From the NCBI GenBank assembly GCA_963720725.1, contig CAVRGN010000003.1:1116001-1180000 (forward strand): a stretch of DNA of 64,000 bases, read 5' to 3'. The DNA comes from Benzoatithermus sp963720725. GTDB lineage: Bacteria > Pseudomonadota > Alphaproteobacteria > Geminicoccales > Geminicoccaceae. This document shows positions 25,863 through 34,738 of the stretch, one piece after another. A program made the position numbers and the translations under genes. The notes beneath the pieces are model-generated. The model searched no databases. It was not told where the DNA came from and was given only the letters and a program-made list of their open reading frames with translations. The first letter of the stretch is position 1, and each line of letters opens with the position of its first letter.

Positions 25863-27001
25863 GGGATCTTCGAAAGATCGGCCCGGTCGGCGTAGCGCTT
25901 GGCGATCTCGGTCACCTCGCGCAGAAGGCCCTCGGAGAGCGTGATCGGCTCGAGACCGAGATTGAGCAGGCGGCGGTTCTCGACGAACAGGTCGTTCTCG
26001 TCGGCCTCGGCACGGGGATTGGCCACCATCTCGACCGAGGCGCCGGCGATCTCGGCCACGAGATGAGCGAGGTCGCGCACCCGGTGGGTCTCGGTCATCT
26101 GGTTGAGGATGTTGACCCGCCCGCCCGACTGAGGCGGGTTGGCGACGGCGAGCTCGATGCAGCGCACCGTGTCCTGGATGTTGATGAAGGCACGGGTCTG
26201 CCCGCCGGTGCCGTGGACGGTGAGCGGGTAGCCGATCGCCGCCTGCATCAGGAACCGGTTGAGCACGGTGCCGTAGTCGCCGTCATAGTCGAAGCGGTTG
26301 ATCAGCCGCTCGTCGCGGCGGGTCTCTTCGGTCTGCGTGCCCCAGACGATGCCCTGATGCAGGTCGGTGATCTTCACCCGGTCGTTCTTGTTGTAGTAGG
26401 CGAACAGGAGCTGATCGAGCGTCTTGGTCATGTGATAGACGCTGCCGGGATTGGCCGGGTAGAGGATCTCCTGCTCGACCGTACGCCCGTCGTCGGCGTC
26501 TATCTTCACCTGCAGATAGCCTTCCGGGATCTTGATCCCGGCGGTGCCGTAGCCGTAGACGCCCATGGTCCCAAGATGGACCAAGTGGATGTCGAGGCCA
26601 CTCTCGACGATCGCCACCAGCACGTTGTGGGTGGCGTTGATGTTGTTGTCGACCGTATAGCGCTTGTGCAGCGGGGACTTCATCGAGTAGGGCGCGGCGC
26701 GCTGCTCGGCGAAGTGGACCACGGCGTCGGGCTGCCACTCCCGGAACAGCGTCAGGAGCCGGTGGTAGTTCTCGGCCACGTCGATGCGATGGAACGGGAT
26801 CTCAGCGCCCGACACCTCGCGCCAGGCCGCCAGCCGCTCGCCCATCGCGCGGATCGGCGTCAGGCTCGTGACCTCGAGCTCGTTGTCGATGTTGCGCCGC
26901 GACAGGTTGTCGACGATCGCGACCTCGTGCCCGCGCGCCGAGAGATGCAGGGCGGTCGGCCAGCCGCAGAACCCGTCGCCGCCCAGGATGATCACCCGCA
27001 T
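25823..27001 (-). CDS. sqdB: UDP-sulfoquinovose synthase
   Basis: Makes UDP-sulfoquinovose from UDP-glucose and sulfite, the head-group donor for the membrane sulfolipid SQDG. The 392-residue length matches SqdB. It has the nucleotide-binding start VIILGGDGFCGWPTALHL, the SqdB-specific NLSRRNIDNELEVTSLTPI, HFAEQRAAPYSM, the active-site region HLGTMGVYG, the catalytic YHMTK, and GQTRAFINIQDTVRCI. These are much more specific than general epimerase motifs. No sqdC, sqdD or sqdX partner lies in the window. Confidence 0.95.
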   Translation of the reverse strand: MRVIILGGDGFCGWPTALHLSARGHEVAIVDNLSRRNIDNELEVTSLTPIRAMGERLAAWREVSGAEIPFHRIDVAENYHRLLTLFREWQPDAVVHFAEQRAAPYSMKSPLHKRYTVDNNINATHNVLVAIVESGLDIHLVHLGTMGVYGYGTAGIKIPEGYLQVKIDADDGRTVEQEILYPANPGSVYHMTKTLDQLLFAYYNKNDRVKITDLHQGIVWGTQTEETRRDERLINRFDYDGDYGTVLNRFLMQAAIGYPLTVHGTGGQTRAFINIQDTVRCIELAVANPPQSGGRVNILNQMTETHRVRDLAHLVAEIAGASVEMVANPRAEADENDLFVENRRLLNLGLEPITLSEGLLREVTEIAKRYADRADLSKIPCRSLWRPTAERH

Positions 27002-27101
27002 CGTGGCCTCGCGCCGCCGCCTGAACCCGGCGCTTCTCTAGAGCGGAGGCCGGCTGCACACAACCGTTCACAAAACTGTCGCAAACCGGTGTCGCGCCCG
27101 G

Positions 27102-28067
27102 TCAATCGTCCTGGCCCACCGGATCGATCAGGCCGATCGAGCATTCCGGTCGCGCTGTCGGCGCCGAGGCCAGCAGGTCGGCGAGCCGGCTCTCCGCGGT
27201 GATCTCGCCGGCCAGGTTGAGCCGGAGCTCGACCACGAGTTCGCGGCCACCGTCGCGGTCGCAGTCCATCGCCACCCGCTCGCCGGCGCCCTCGCCAAAG
27301 CTCAGATCGAACAGTTCGGCGAGCTGCGCGGCGCTGACCTCGCCGCCGATGCGCCCGGCCAGGACGGCGCGCACCGAACTGTCGTTGAGCTGGCGCAGCA
27401 GGCGCACCGCTTGCTCGAAATATGCCTCCTGTGGACTGCCATAGCAGGTGCCGTGCTTGATCCACTCGTGGCGTTCCAGGGCGGATTGCGTGCCCGGCAT
27501 CACCTCGTCGAGCGCCGCGCGCAGCTCGGCACTCAGCTCCACCGGCGGCAGACGACGCCACGTGTCCGGGCGGTCGAGCGCCTCGGTCGCGCGGTCGACA
27601 CCGCAATAGACCGCGGAGCGTGGCTGGGGCCACAGTCCATGCAAGGTGAAATGAGTGGCGTCGAACCGGTCGGCGGTCTGCGTCGCGCATTCGGGCTTGT
27701 CGCCATGGGACTCGCAGAATGCCGGCTGCCAGCTCACCGCCAGCACGTATTCGCGTGACCCGACAGGGTCGGATCCGCCCGAACCACCCTCCCCCGCAAC
27801 GACCCGCCCGCATGCTACGGGCACCCAGCGGTCGCCGACGCCGGGCATCCGGATCTGGTAGTGGGTGGCGTCGCTGCGATTGGCGCCGAGCAGGCCGAAT
27901 TCGTCGCCGGGCAAGACCGCAGTGCCGGCCGTGTCGCGGATCCGGATGGTCGCCGCGCAGGCGCCCTCGGCCACGAAGGTGCCGTCGAGCGGCTCGAACG
28001 CCGCCGCACCCGTGCCTGCGATGGCGGAGCATGCCGCCGATAGGACGAGACAGGCCACGTACCGCAT
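27102..28067 (-). CDS. Ribonuclease T2 family secreted RNase
   Basis: An extracytoplasmic endoribonuclease of 321 residues. Both catalytic blocks are present: CAS1 FTLHGLWPQ and CAS2 HEWIKHGTC, each with its histidine. The ATG at 28067 begins a signal peptide (ACLVLSAACSAIAGTGAAA) and has a GGGGGA stretch upstream. About 90 residues lie between the signal and the T2 domain (FVAEGACAATIRIRDTAG and the following strands) and may form a small extra beta domain. It probably degrades RNA in the periplasm or outside the cell for nutrient recovery. Confidence 0.93.
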   Translation of the reverse strand: MRYVACLVLSAACSAIAGTGAAAFEPLDGTFVAEGACAATIRIRDTAGTAVLPGDEFGLLGANRSDATHYQIRMPGVGDRWVPVACGRVVAGEGGSGGSDPVGSREYVLAVSWQPAFCESHGDKPECATQTADRFDATHFTLHGLWPQPRSAVYCGVDRATEALDRPDTWRRLPPVELSAELRAALDEVMPGTQSALERHEWIKHGTCYGSPQEAYFEQAVRLLRQLNDSSVRAVLAGRIGGEVSAAQLAELFDLSFGEGAGERVAMDCDRDGGRELVVELRLNLAGEITAESRLADLLASAPTARPECSIGLIDPVGQDD

Positions 28068-28132
28068 TGCCGGTGTCCCCCGTTGAGCGCCGCGAAGATA
28101 ACGCAGGCGGCCGCTGACGGGCGTGAGAAGAC

Positions 28133-29443
28133 TCACCCCGGTGGCGACGGCCGCGGACCTCGAAGCGCGCGGCGCCGGTCGCGCCAGGCGCGGGCGGCGT
28201 CCTGGAGCCGCGCTCGGCCGTAGATCGCCTGCGCCGCGAGCGGGCCGAAGGCACCGCCTACCCAGCGCGGGGCGAACGGTGCCAGGAGCTTGTGGCGGCG
28301 GTCGTCCTCGAGCAGCGCCGAGGCCACGAGCTCGCCGCCCAAAGTCGTGGTGTTGAGCCCATGGCCGCCGAAGCAGCTGTTGACCCACAAGCCCGGAGCC
28401 AATTCGCGGATCAGCGGCATCTTGTGGCGCGCAAAACCCATCCGTCCCGACCAGGCGTGCTCGACGCGGACGTCGGCCAGCTGCGGATAGACGAGGGCGA
28501 GGTCGCGCCGCATCAGGCCGGCGAGGTCCTTCGGCCGCTCCTGGGTGCTGATCCGCCCACCCCAGAGCAGCCGGCCGTCGGGCAGGAGGCGGTAGTAGCC
28601 GGTGGCGAAGCGGTTGTCGTAGACGGCGTAGGGCGCGCGGATCACCTCGGCATGGGCGCCGGTGAGCGGTTCGGTGACGATGATGTAGGTGAACACCGGC
28701 AGCGTGGCCCGGGCCAGCGCCGGCAGGAGGCGCGGCGCGTAGGCGCTCTGGCACAGGACCAGACGCCTGGCGGTCACCTCGCCCGCGGGCGTGGTCACCC
28801 GCCAGTGCTTGCCGCTGCGGCGCACGCGCTTGGCCGGGCTGTGCTCGAACAGCCGCGCACCCTGCCGCTCGGCCGCATCGGCATAGCCCCGGCACAGCGC
28901 GAAGGGGTCGAGATGGAAGCCCTCGGGATCGAACATGCCGTCCCAGTAGCGCGGCGAGGGGAAGTCGCGCCGCAGCCGCTGTCTCGGCCAGAATTCCAGC
29001 CGCATGCCGTAGGTGGCGTTGTACGCGTCGACCTCGGCCGTCAGGGCCTCGGCATCGTCGAACCAGGAGGCGATGACCACGCCCGAGACCGGCTCGCAGT
29101 CGATGGCGTAGCGGGCGATCCGCCGATGGATCAGGTCCATGGCCTCGCGGCTGAGCCGCATCAGCGAGCGCGCCGCCTCGTGCCCGGCCGCGCGCTCCAG
29201 GAGCCGCATCGGTGCCGCGAAGCCGGCGGACACCATGCCGCCATTGCGCCCGGAGGCACCGGAGCCGAGCGTGCTGGCCTCGAGCAGCACCGCCGCGTGC
29301 CCGCGCTCGGCCAGGGACAGGGCGGTGCCCAGCCCGGCGAGGCCGCCGCCGACGATGGCGATCTCCGCGCTGACCGCGCCGGTCAGGGTCGGCCGGTCTG
29401 GAACCGGGGGCGCCTTCAGGTGGTAGTAGCTGGCGTTGATCAT
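28133..29443 (-). CDS. FAD-dependent oxidoreductase (DAO/PuuB-like amine oxidase)
   Basis: A flavoprotein of the D-amino-acid-oxidase superfamily, 436 residues. The FAD-binding GxGxxG is at the start of the fold (EIAIVGGGLAGLGTALSLAERGH) and is followed by GASGRNGGMVSAGF, a signature of the gamma-glutamylputrescine oxidase branch. The C-terminal GRMGFARHKMPLI and CFGGHGLNTTTLGGELVA complete the FAD site. Likely substrates are amines or imino acids; the exact one is not readable. It is divergent from glgC with a 77-base gap. Confidence 0.9.
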   Translation of the reverse strand: MINASYYHLKAPPVPDRPTLTGAVSAEIAIVGGGLAGLGTALSLAERGHAAVLLEASTLGSGASGRNGGMVSAGFAAPMRLLERAAGHEAARSLMRLSREAMDLIHRRIARYAIDCEPVSGVVIASWFDDAEALTAEVDAYNATYGMRLEFWPRQRLRRDFPSPRYWDGMFDPEGFHLDPFALCRGYADAAERQGARLFEHSPAKRVRRSGKHWRVTTPAGEVTARRLVLCQSAYAPRLLPALARATLPVFTYIIVTEPLTGAHAEVIRAPYAVYDNRFATGYYRLLPDGRLLWGGRISTQERPKDLAGLMRRDLALVYPQLADVRVEHAWSGRMGFARHKMPLIRELAPGLWVNSCFGGHGLNTTTLGGELVASALLEDDRRHKLLAPFAPRWVGGAFGPLAAQAIYGRARLQDAARAWRDRRRALRGPRPSPPG

Positions 29444-29520
29444 CCCCGGGCCTGGTGCGATCGCTTGTCTGGCGTGGCCGCATCGCGGACACTCGCCGCA
29501 TTCATGCGAGGAGGGGAGCG

Positions 29521-30786
29521 ATGCCGCAATCGTCGATGTCGAGCCGGCTGAGCCGCAACGCGTTCGCCTTCGTGCTGGCGGGTGGCCGCGGCTCGCGGCT
29601 GCGCGAGCTCACCGACCGGCGCGCTAAGCCCGCGGTCTATTTCGGCGGCAAGACTCGGATCATCGACTTCGCACTCTCCAACGCCCTGAATTCCGGCATT
29701 CGCCGGATCGGCGTCGCGACCCAGTACAAGGCCCACAGCCTGATCCGCCATCTGCAGCGCGGCTGGAACTTCTTCCGCCCGGAGCGCAACGAGAGCTTCG
29801 ACATCCTGCCGGCGAGCCAGCGCGTCTCGGAGACCCAATGGTACGAGGGCACTGCCGACGCGGTCTTCCAGAACATCGACATCCTGGAGGACTATGGCAT
29901 CGACCATGTCGTCGTGCTCGCCGGCGATCATGTCTACAAGATGGACTATGAGATCATGCTGGAGCAGCACGTCGCGCAAACTGCCGACGTGACCATCGGC
30001 TGCCTCGAGGTGCCCCGGATGGAGGCGGTGGCGTTCGGCGTGATGCACATCGACGAGCAGGACCGCGTCATCTCGTTCCTGGAGAAGCCGAAGGACCCGC
30101 CCGGCATCCCCGGCAAGCCCGAATCGGCGCTGGCGAGCATGGGCATCTACGTCTTCGACGCCAAATTCCTCTACGATCAGCTCCGCCGCGACGCCGCCGA
30201 CCCGAATTCGGCCCACGATTTCGGCAACGACATCATTCCCTACCTGGTCCAGCGTGGGAAGGCGGTGGCGCACCGTTTCGCCACCTCCTGCGTCAAGTCC
30301 GAGTCCGAATTGGAGGACTATTGGCGCGATGCGGGCACGGTCGACGCCTATTTCGACGCCAACATGGACCTCACGCGGATCATACCGGCGCTCGATCTCT
30401 ACGACCGCAACTGGCCGATCTGGACCTATGCCGAGATCACGCCGCCGGCCAAGTTCGTCCACGACGAGGAGGGCCGGCGCGGCATGGCCGTGAGCTCGCT
30501 GGTCTCGGGCGGCTGCATCATCTCCGGCGCCAATTTGCGGGACTCCCTGCTGTTCACCGGGGTCCACGTCCATTCCTACGCCAAGCTCGACGGTGCCGTG
30601 GTCCTGCCCGAGGTCGACATCGGCCGCGGTGCCCGGCTCGTCCGGGTGGTGATCGACCGTGGGGTCCGGATCCCCGAGGGCCTGGTGGTCGGCGAGGATC
30701 CGGAGCTGGACGCCAGGCGCTTCCGCCGCACCGACCACGGTGTCTGCCTGATCACCCAGCCCATGCTGGACCGGCTGGCGGGCTGA
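29521..30786 (+). CDS. glgC: Glucose-1-phosphate adenylyltransferase
   Basis: Makes ADP-glucose from ATP and glucose 1-phosphate, the committed step of glycogen synthesis. 421 residues, family length. Nucleotidyltransferase motifs are intact: FVLAGGRGSRLRELTDRRAKPAVYFGGK, WYEGTADAVFQN, VVVLAGDHVYKMDY, FLEKPKDPP and the C-terminal left-handed helix region (GGCIISGANLRDSLLFTGV). The ATG at 29521 follows a strong GAGGGGAG site. Other glg genes are not in the window, so it stands alone here. Confidence 0.96.
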   Translation: MPQSSMSSRLSRNAFAFVLAGGRGSRLRELTDRRAKPAVYFGGKTRIIDFALSNALNSGIRRIGVATQYKAHSLIRHLQRGWNFFRPERNESFDILPASQRVSETQWYEGTADAVFQNIDILEDYGIDHVVVLAGDHVYKMDYEIMLEQHVAQTADVTIGCLEVPRMEAVAFGVMHIDEQDRVISFLEKPKDPPGIPGKPESALASMGIYVFDAKFLYDQLRRDAADPNSAHDFGNDIIPYLVQRGKAVAHRFATSCVKSESELEDYWRDAGTVDAYFDANMDLTRIIPALDLYDRNWPIWTYAEITPPAKFVHDEEGRRGMAVSSLVSGGCIISGANLRDSLLFTGVHVHSYAKLDGAVVLPEVDIGRGARLVRVVIDRGVRIPEGLVVGEDPELDARRFRRTDHGVCLITQPMLDRLAG

Positions 30787-30798
30787 GCCCGCCGATTT

Positions 30799-32658
30799 TC
30801 ACAAGGTCTTCAGGTATTCGAGCAGAGCGTCGAGTTCGGCTGGGTTGGCCATGAGCTCGGCATTGCCGTAGCCCGGTCCGTCGTGACCTGCGTTGGCGTT
30901 GCCGGGCAAGGCGGTGTCGAACCGGTACCCGCCCTCGTCGATGAAGCCCATGTCCTTCGGATCGTACTCGCGGCTGCCGACCTCAAAGGCGGTCTGGCGC
31001 TGCGACGCCGGCAGCAGGAGTTGGCGCAGGGTGCGGACCGAGCCGTTGTGCAGATAGGGTGCCGTGGCCCAGATGCCGTTCAGCGGCCGTGCCTTGTAGG
31101 CCGGCTCCAGCGGCAGGGTATCCACGGCGTTCTGCAGCTGGAGCCGTTCGGCCGCGTCCTTCGGCTCCTCGCGCACCATGGCCGGCGGTGCGGACAGCGC
31201 CAGACGGTTCGGCCGGCCGGCGTTGATGGCGTCGACGGTGCCCTCAGGGTCCTTGATCAGCTCGTGGAAGATGGTGCCGATCACCGAATAGCCCAGGAAG
31301 CGCACGCCCTGGTCGTTGGCGCCGAACCGCCGCGGCAGGAGCGGGTCGGGGAGGGGCAGGTAGGTGACGAACCTTCCCTTCAGCCGGCCGCTGGCGTAGC
31401 GCCGGTCGGCGAAGTTGCTCGCCATGCGCGGATCGGTACCGATCTCGCTGAGGCGGGTCATGTTGGCCGTGATGCGTCGCGTCGGGCTCGACCGGTCGAT
31501 GTCGGCATGGCAGGACAGGCAGAACCGCTCATAGGCCTCGCGGCCGCGCGCCTGGACCTCGGGACTGCGGTCGATCGGCGGCAGGATGCCTTCGGGCCAT
31601 TGCGGCGATTCGAGGCGCCACAACAGGGCCTCGAGCTCGCCCAGATGCCCCACCTCGACCGAGCTGCGGTGCCCGCGCAGGGGGATCGGCAGCCAGGTCA
31701 CGTCCAGATCGAGCGAGCCGAACACCCCCAGCACCTCGCCGACATTGCGGCCGAGCGCACCCGGTCCCGCATTCTCCACGCTCCCGTTCCACTGCACCCG
31801 GTCATGCTGCGGCGTGTCCCAGATGAACGGGTAGCTGACCGGCGCGTCGGCCGGCTTGCGGTTGCCGGGCATGCCCATCGCACTGACCGTCACCTCGTTG
31901 AAGATGGCGCCGATGGCGTCGAGGCGGGCGAAGCCGTAGGGGTGGAGGCCGCGGTTGCGCTCGTTCCAGGCCGTTCGGACCGCGACTATCCGGGCGAGCT
32001 GCTGCCGCAGCTTGGTGTCCGTGACGCCAGGCTCGCGGGCAAGCGCAGCGAACCGGGCGAACTTGGCGTCGTCGTCCAGTGTCGCCTGCATCGCCGCGAC
32101 CAGGGCGTGGGTGAAGCCCTCGAAGTCGGCCATGGCCGGCGCACCGTCGATCAGCAGCTTCTGTCCGGAGAACTCGACCTGTCCGGTATGGCAGGCGGCA
32201 CAGGTCAGCCCGAGCCACTGCGGCGAGATCTCGGCATAGTCCTCGTTGCCCCTGGCCGTATCGCGGGTGAAGCCGATCGGCAGGCCGTCCGGGTTGGCCG
32301 GCGTGGGCTGTTGCGGCAGGTAGCGCAGCCCGTCCATGTGCGCGGAGTCGCGGAACGGCACCCCATTCCCGGCCTGTTCCAGAGCCAGGAACCATCGATA
32401 GGGAATCAGCTGCGAGCCCTGCGCCAGGAACCAGAACTTCTGCTGTTCCGCGGCATTCCAGTTCTGGCACAGCGTCACTTCGCCGGAAAAGGCGCCGGCG
32501 AAGGCGCTGGGGGCGCAGCCTCCGGCCGCGGTGACCGCGCTGCCGACGGCACCGTCCAGCTGCGGTCCGGTGCCGCAAGCCGCAAGGGCGCCGAGCGCGC
32601 CTGCCGCCGGCAGGGCAAGTGCCAATCGACCGGCCCCGAGCCATGCTTTCCCGATCAT
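30799..32658 (-). CDS. RoxA-like di-haem cytochrome c lipoprotein
   Basis: A 619-residue exported protein with two c-type haem sites, CAACH (Cys153-His157) and CLSCH (Cys380-His384). The N-terminus is a lipoprotein signal (lipobox LAAC before GTGPQLDG). The long spacing between the haems and motifs such as IWDTPQHDRVQWNGS and IWATAPYLHNGSVRTL match the RoxA-like/di-haem peroxidase-like family, whose best-known member is an extracellular rubber oxygenase. Most members have no known substrate, so polyisoprene cleavage should not be assumed. The gene is convergent with glgC (12-base gap). Confidence 0.85.
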   Translation of the reverse strand: MIGKAWLGAGRLALALPAAGALGALAACGTGPQLDGAVGSAVTAAGGCAPSAFAGAFSGEVTLCQNWNAAEQQKFWFLAQGSQLIPYRWFLALEQAGNGVPFRDSAHMDGLRYLPQQPTPANPDGLPIGFTRDTARGNEDYAEISPQWLGLTCAACHTGQVEFSGQKLLIDGAPAMADFEGFTHALVAAMQATLDDDAKFARFAALAREPGVTDTKLRQQLARIVAVRTAWNERNRGLHPYGFARLDAIGAIFNEVTVSAMGMPGNRKPADAPVSYPFIWDTPQHDRVQWNGSVENAGPGALGRNVGEVLGVFGSLDLDVTWLPIPLRGHRSSVEVGHLGELEALLWRLESPQWPEGILPPIDRSPEVQARGREAYERFCLSCHADIDRSSPTRRITANMTRLSEIGTDPRMASNFADRRYASGRLKGRFVTYLPLPDPLLPRRFGANDQGVRFLGYSVIGTIFHELIKDPEGTVDAINAGRPNRLALSAPPAMVREEPKDAAERLQLQNAVDTLPLEPAYKARPLNGIWATAPYLHNGSVRTLRQLLLPASQRQTAFEVGSREYDPKDMGFIDEGGYRFDTALPGNANAGHDGPGYGNAELMANPAELDALLEYLKTL

Positions 32659-32793
32659 CGTCTTGATCCCCGCTAAGAGCCCGCCGCGGCCGGATTCCGG
32701 CCCGCGCCGCGATCACCTTGGCGCGAACGCGGGTTTCCCGCTGTGCGATTTGCCACCATGCTTGCTCATTCGCGGACTCAGGCGCGAGGGTCG

Positions 32794-33585
32794 ATGCGAG
32801 CGGTGGTTTGTCTGGGTGCGGTCATGCTGGCCGCGTGGCCGGTGCCCGCGGCGGCCGAGCTGCCGGTCGACCTCGAGCTGGTCCTGGCGGTCGACGTCTC
32901 GGGCTCGATGGACCGCGAGGAGCAGGCGCTGCAGCGGCGCGGCTATGTCGAGGCGTTCCTGCACCCCGAGATCGCCGCGGCCGTGCGCTCGGGTCCGTAT
33001 GGCCGGATCGCCGTGACCTATGTCGAGTGGGCCGGCACCGGCGCGCAGGTGGTGACCATCCCCTGGACCCTGGTCGAGGATGCCGCCACGGCCGAGGATT
33101 TCGCCGTCGGGCTCGCCGAGGCGCCGCCCGCCAGATTCCGCGGCACCTCGATTTCCGGTGCGCTCGCCTTCGCCGCACCGCTGTTCGCGGACAATGGCTA
33201 CCAAGGCCTGCGCCGCGTGATCGACGTCTCGGGCGACGGGCCGAACAATATGGGGCCTCCGATCACGCCGGTCCGCGACGCCGTGGTCGACAGCGGGATC
33301 GTCATCAACGGCCTGCCGGTGCAGATCGACGCGCCGCTCTATCTGGCGCTCGGTGGCACCGCCCTCGCCGCCTACTACCGGGACTGCGTGATCGGCGGAC
33401 CGGGCGCCTTTGTCATTCCGGTGACCGAGCGCGAGCAGCTCCTGGAGGCGATCCGGCGCAAGCTGGTGCTCGAGATCGCCGGATTGCCCGCGCGCGTGGT
33501 GCCGACCGCGGCGGGGGCGGAGTCCGCCGCGGTCGACTGCCTGCTCGGCGAGCGATTGCGCCGCAACTGGGAGCGCGATCCCTGA
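32794..33585 (+). CDS. DUF1194 (von Willebrand A-like) exported protein
   Basis: A secreted protein of 263 residues with a signal peptide (VVCLGAVMLAAWPVPAAA) and a vWA-like domain. ELVLAVDVSGSMDREE holds the DxSxS metal-adhesion motif, with RGTSISGALAFA and VIDVSGDGPNN further on. DUF1194 is common in alphaproteobacteria, with no established biochemical role. The start at 32794 is preferred over an upstream ATG at 32743 because the signal peptide begins there. It is divergent from the RoxA-like gene, with a 135-base shared intergenic region. Confidence 0.88.
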   Translation: MRAVVCLGAVMLAAWPVPAAAELPVDLELVLAVDVSGSMDREEQALQRRGYVEAFLHPEIAAAVRSGPYGRIAVTYVEWAGTGAQVVTIPWTLVEDAATAEDFAVGLAEAPPARFRGTSISGALAFAAPLFADNGYQGLRRVIDVSGDGPNNMGPPITPVRDAVVDSGIVINGLPVQIDAPLYLALGGTALAAYYRDCVIGGPGAFVIPVTEREQLLEAIRRKLVLEIAGLPARVVPTAAGAESAAVDCLLGERLRRNWERDP

Positions 33586-33598
33586 GCGGCACCGGGCC

Positions 33599-34651
33599 TC
33601 AGCCGTAGCGGTAGGGCGGGCCTGCCTTCTCCATCACGCTCTGATAGTTCTTCAGGATCTCGACCACCTTGGCGTTGCGCTCGCTCTGGGCAGCGATCTC
33701 GTCCCAGAAGGTCAGCGCCTCCTGCTCGACCTTGCCCCATTCCGCGGCTGGGATGGTGGTCAGCTCGAGCTTGCCGCCGCTGGTGCGGTAATGGGCTTCG
33801 CCCCACCAGTACCAGTGCAAGCGATAGTAATGCGACTGGTCGATCGCCATGCGGTACAGCGTCTTGAGATGCTCGGGCAGCTCCTGCCACTTCTCGCTGT
33901 TGACGATGTACGATCCTGCCCAGGCGCCGGAGATGTTGTTGGTCAGATAGTACTTGGTGACGTCAGCCCAGCCCACCGTGTAGATCTCGGTGATCCCGGA
34001 CCAGCACACGCCGTCGAGCTCGCCGGTCTGGATCGCGACCTGCACGTCGGCGTAGGGCAGGGTCACCGGTACCACGCCGAATCGCTGGAGGAAGCGGCCG
34101 CCGGTGGGGAAGGTGTAGAGTCGCAGCCCCTTGAGGTCCTCCAGACTGCGGATGGGCTTGACCGTCGCCATGTTGCAGGGGTCCCAAGAGCCGGTGCTCA
34201 GCCAGGTGACGCCCTCGATCTCGGCATAGGCCTGCTCCCAGATGTCCTTGATGCCGTACCAGTTCCACAAGGTCGGCACGTCCAGGGAGTAGCGCGAGGC
34301 GAACGGGAAGTAGGCGCTGAACACCGCGACGTCGATCGGTGCCGCCATCGAATTGTCGTCGCTCTGCGCGGCATCGATGGTGCCGCGCTGAACGGCACGG
34401 AACAGCTCGCCCTGCGGCACCAGCTGGTCGGAGACGTAGACCTCGATCTCCATCTCGCCGTTGGCCGCCGTGTTGAAGGCGTTGATCGAGTTGCGGATCA
34501 CATGGTCCGACAGGGCGGCGCCGGCATAGGTCTGCAGCCGCCATTTGATCGGCTGCTGCGCCCGGACGATGTTGGGCGCCGCCAGCGGGGCGGCGCCGGC
34601 GGCGATGGTCGCCAATCCTGCGCTCTTGAGGAAATCTCTCTTCTTGGTCAT
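33599..34651 (-). CDS. TRAP substrate-binding protein of the second TRAP system
   Basis: A periplasmic receptor of the DctP fold, 350 residues. It starts at 34651 with a Tat-like signal (KKRDFLKSAGLATIAAGAAP, ending APNIVRAQ); KR replaces the usual twin arginine. Family blocks include LKGLRLYTFPTGGRFLQ (substrate carboxylate arginine region) and GELDGVCWSGITEIYTVGW. Its genes run dctQ-dctM-dctP, unlike the first system, and resemble the mannitol/chloroaromatic or keto-acid type of TRAP transporters. The ligand is not determined. Confidence 0.92.
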   Translation of the reverse strand: MTKKRDFLKSAGLATIAAGAAPLAAPNIVRAQQPIKWRLQTYAGAALSDHVIRNSINAFNTAANGEMEIEVYVSDQLVPQGELFRAVQRGTIDAAQSDDNSMAAPIDVAVFSAYFPFASRYSLDVPTLWNWYGIKDIWEQAYAEIEGVTWLSTGSWDPCNMATVKPIRSLEDLKGLRLYTFPTGGRFLQRFGVVPVTLPYADVQVAIQTGELDGVCWSGITEIYTVGWADVTKYYLTNNISGAWAGSYIVNSEKWQELPEHLKTLYRMAIDQSHYYRLHWYWWGEAHYRTSGGKLELTTIPAAEWGKVEQEALTFWDEIAAQSERNAKVVEILKNYQSVMEKAGPPYRYG

Positions 34652-34738
34652 GGCTGTCCGCCTTCCTGTTGGCCCCGGCACGAGCGATGCTCGTGACCCG
34701 GGGCGGTACCGAAAATTCGCCAGACTGCTGCTCTGCCC

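Noticed and set aside
30799..32658. Calling the RoxA-like protein a rubber oxygenase
   Set aside because: Haem motifs and general family resemblance are not enough; most family members have no such activity.
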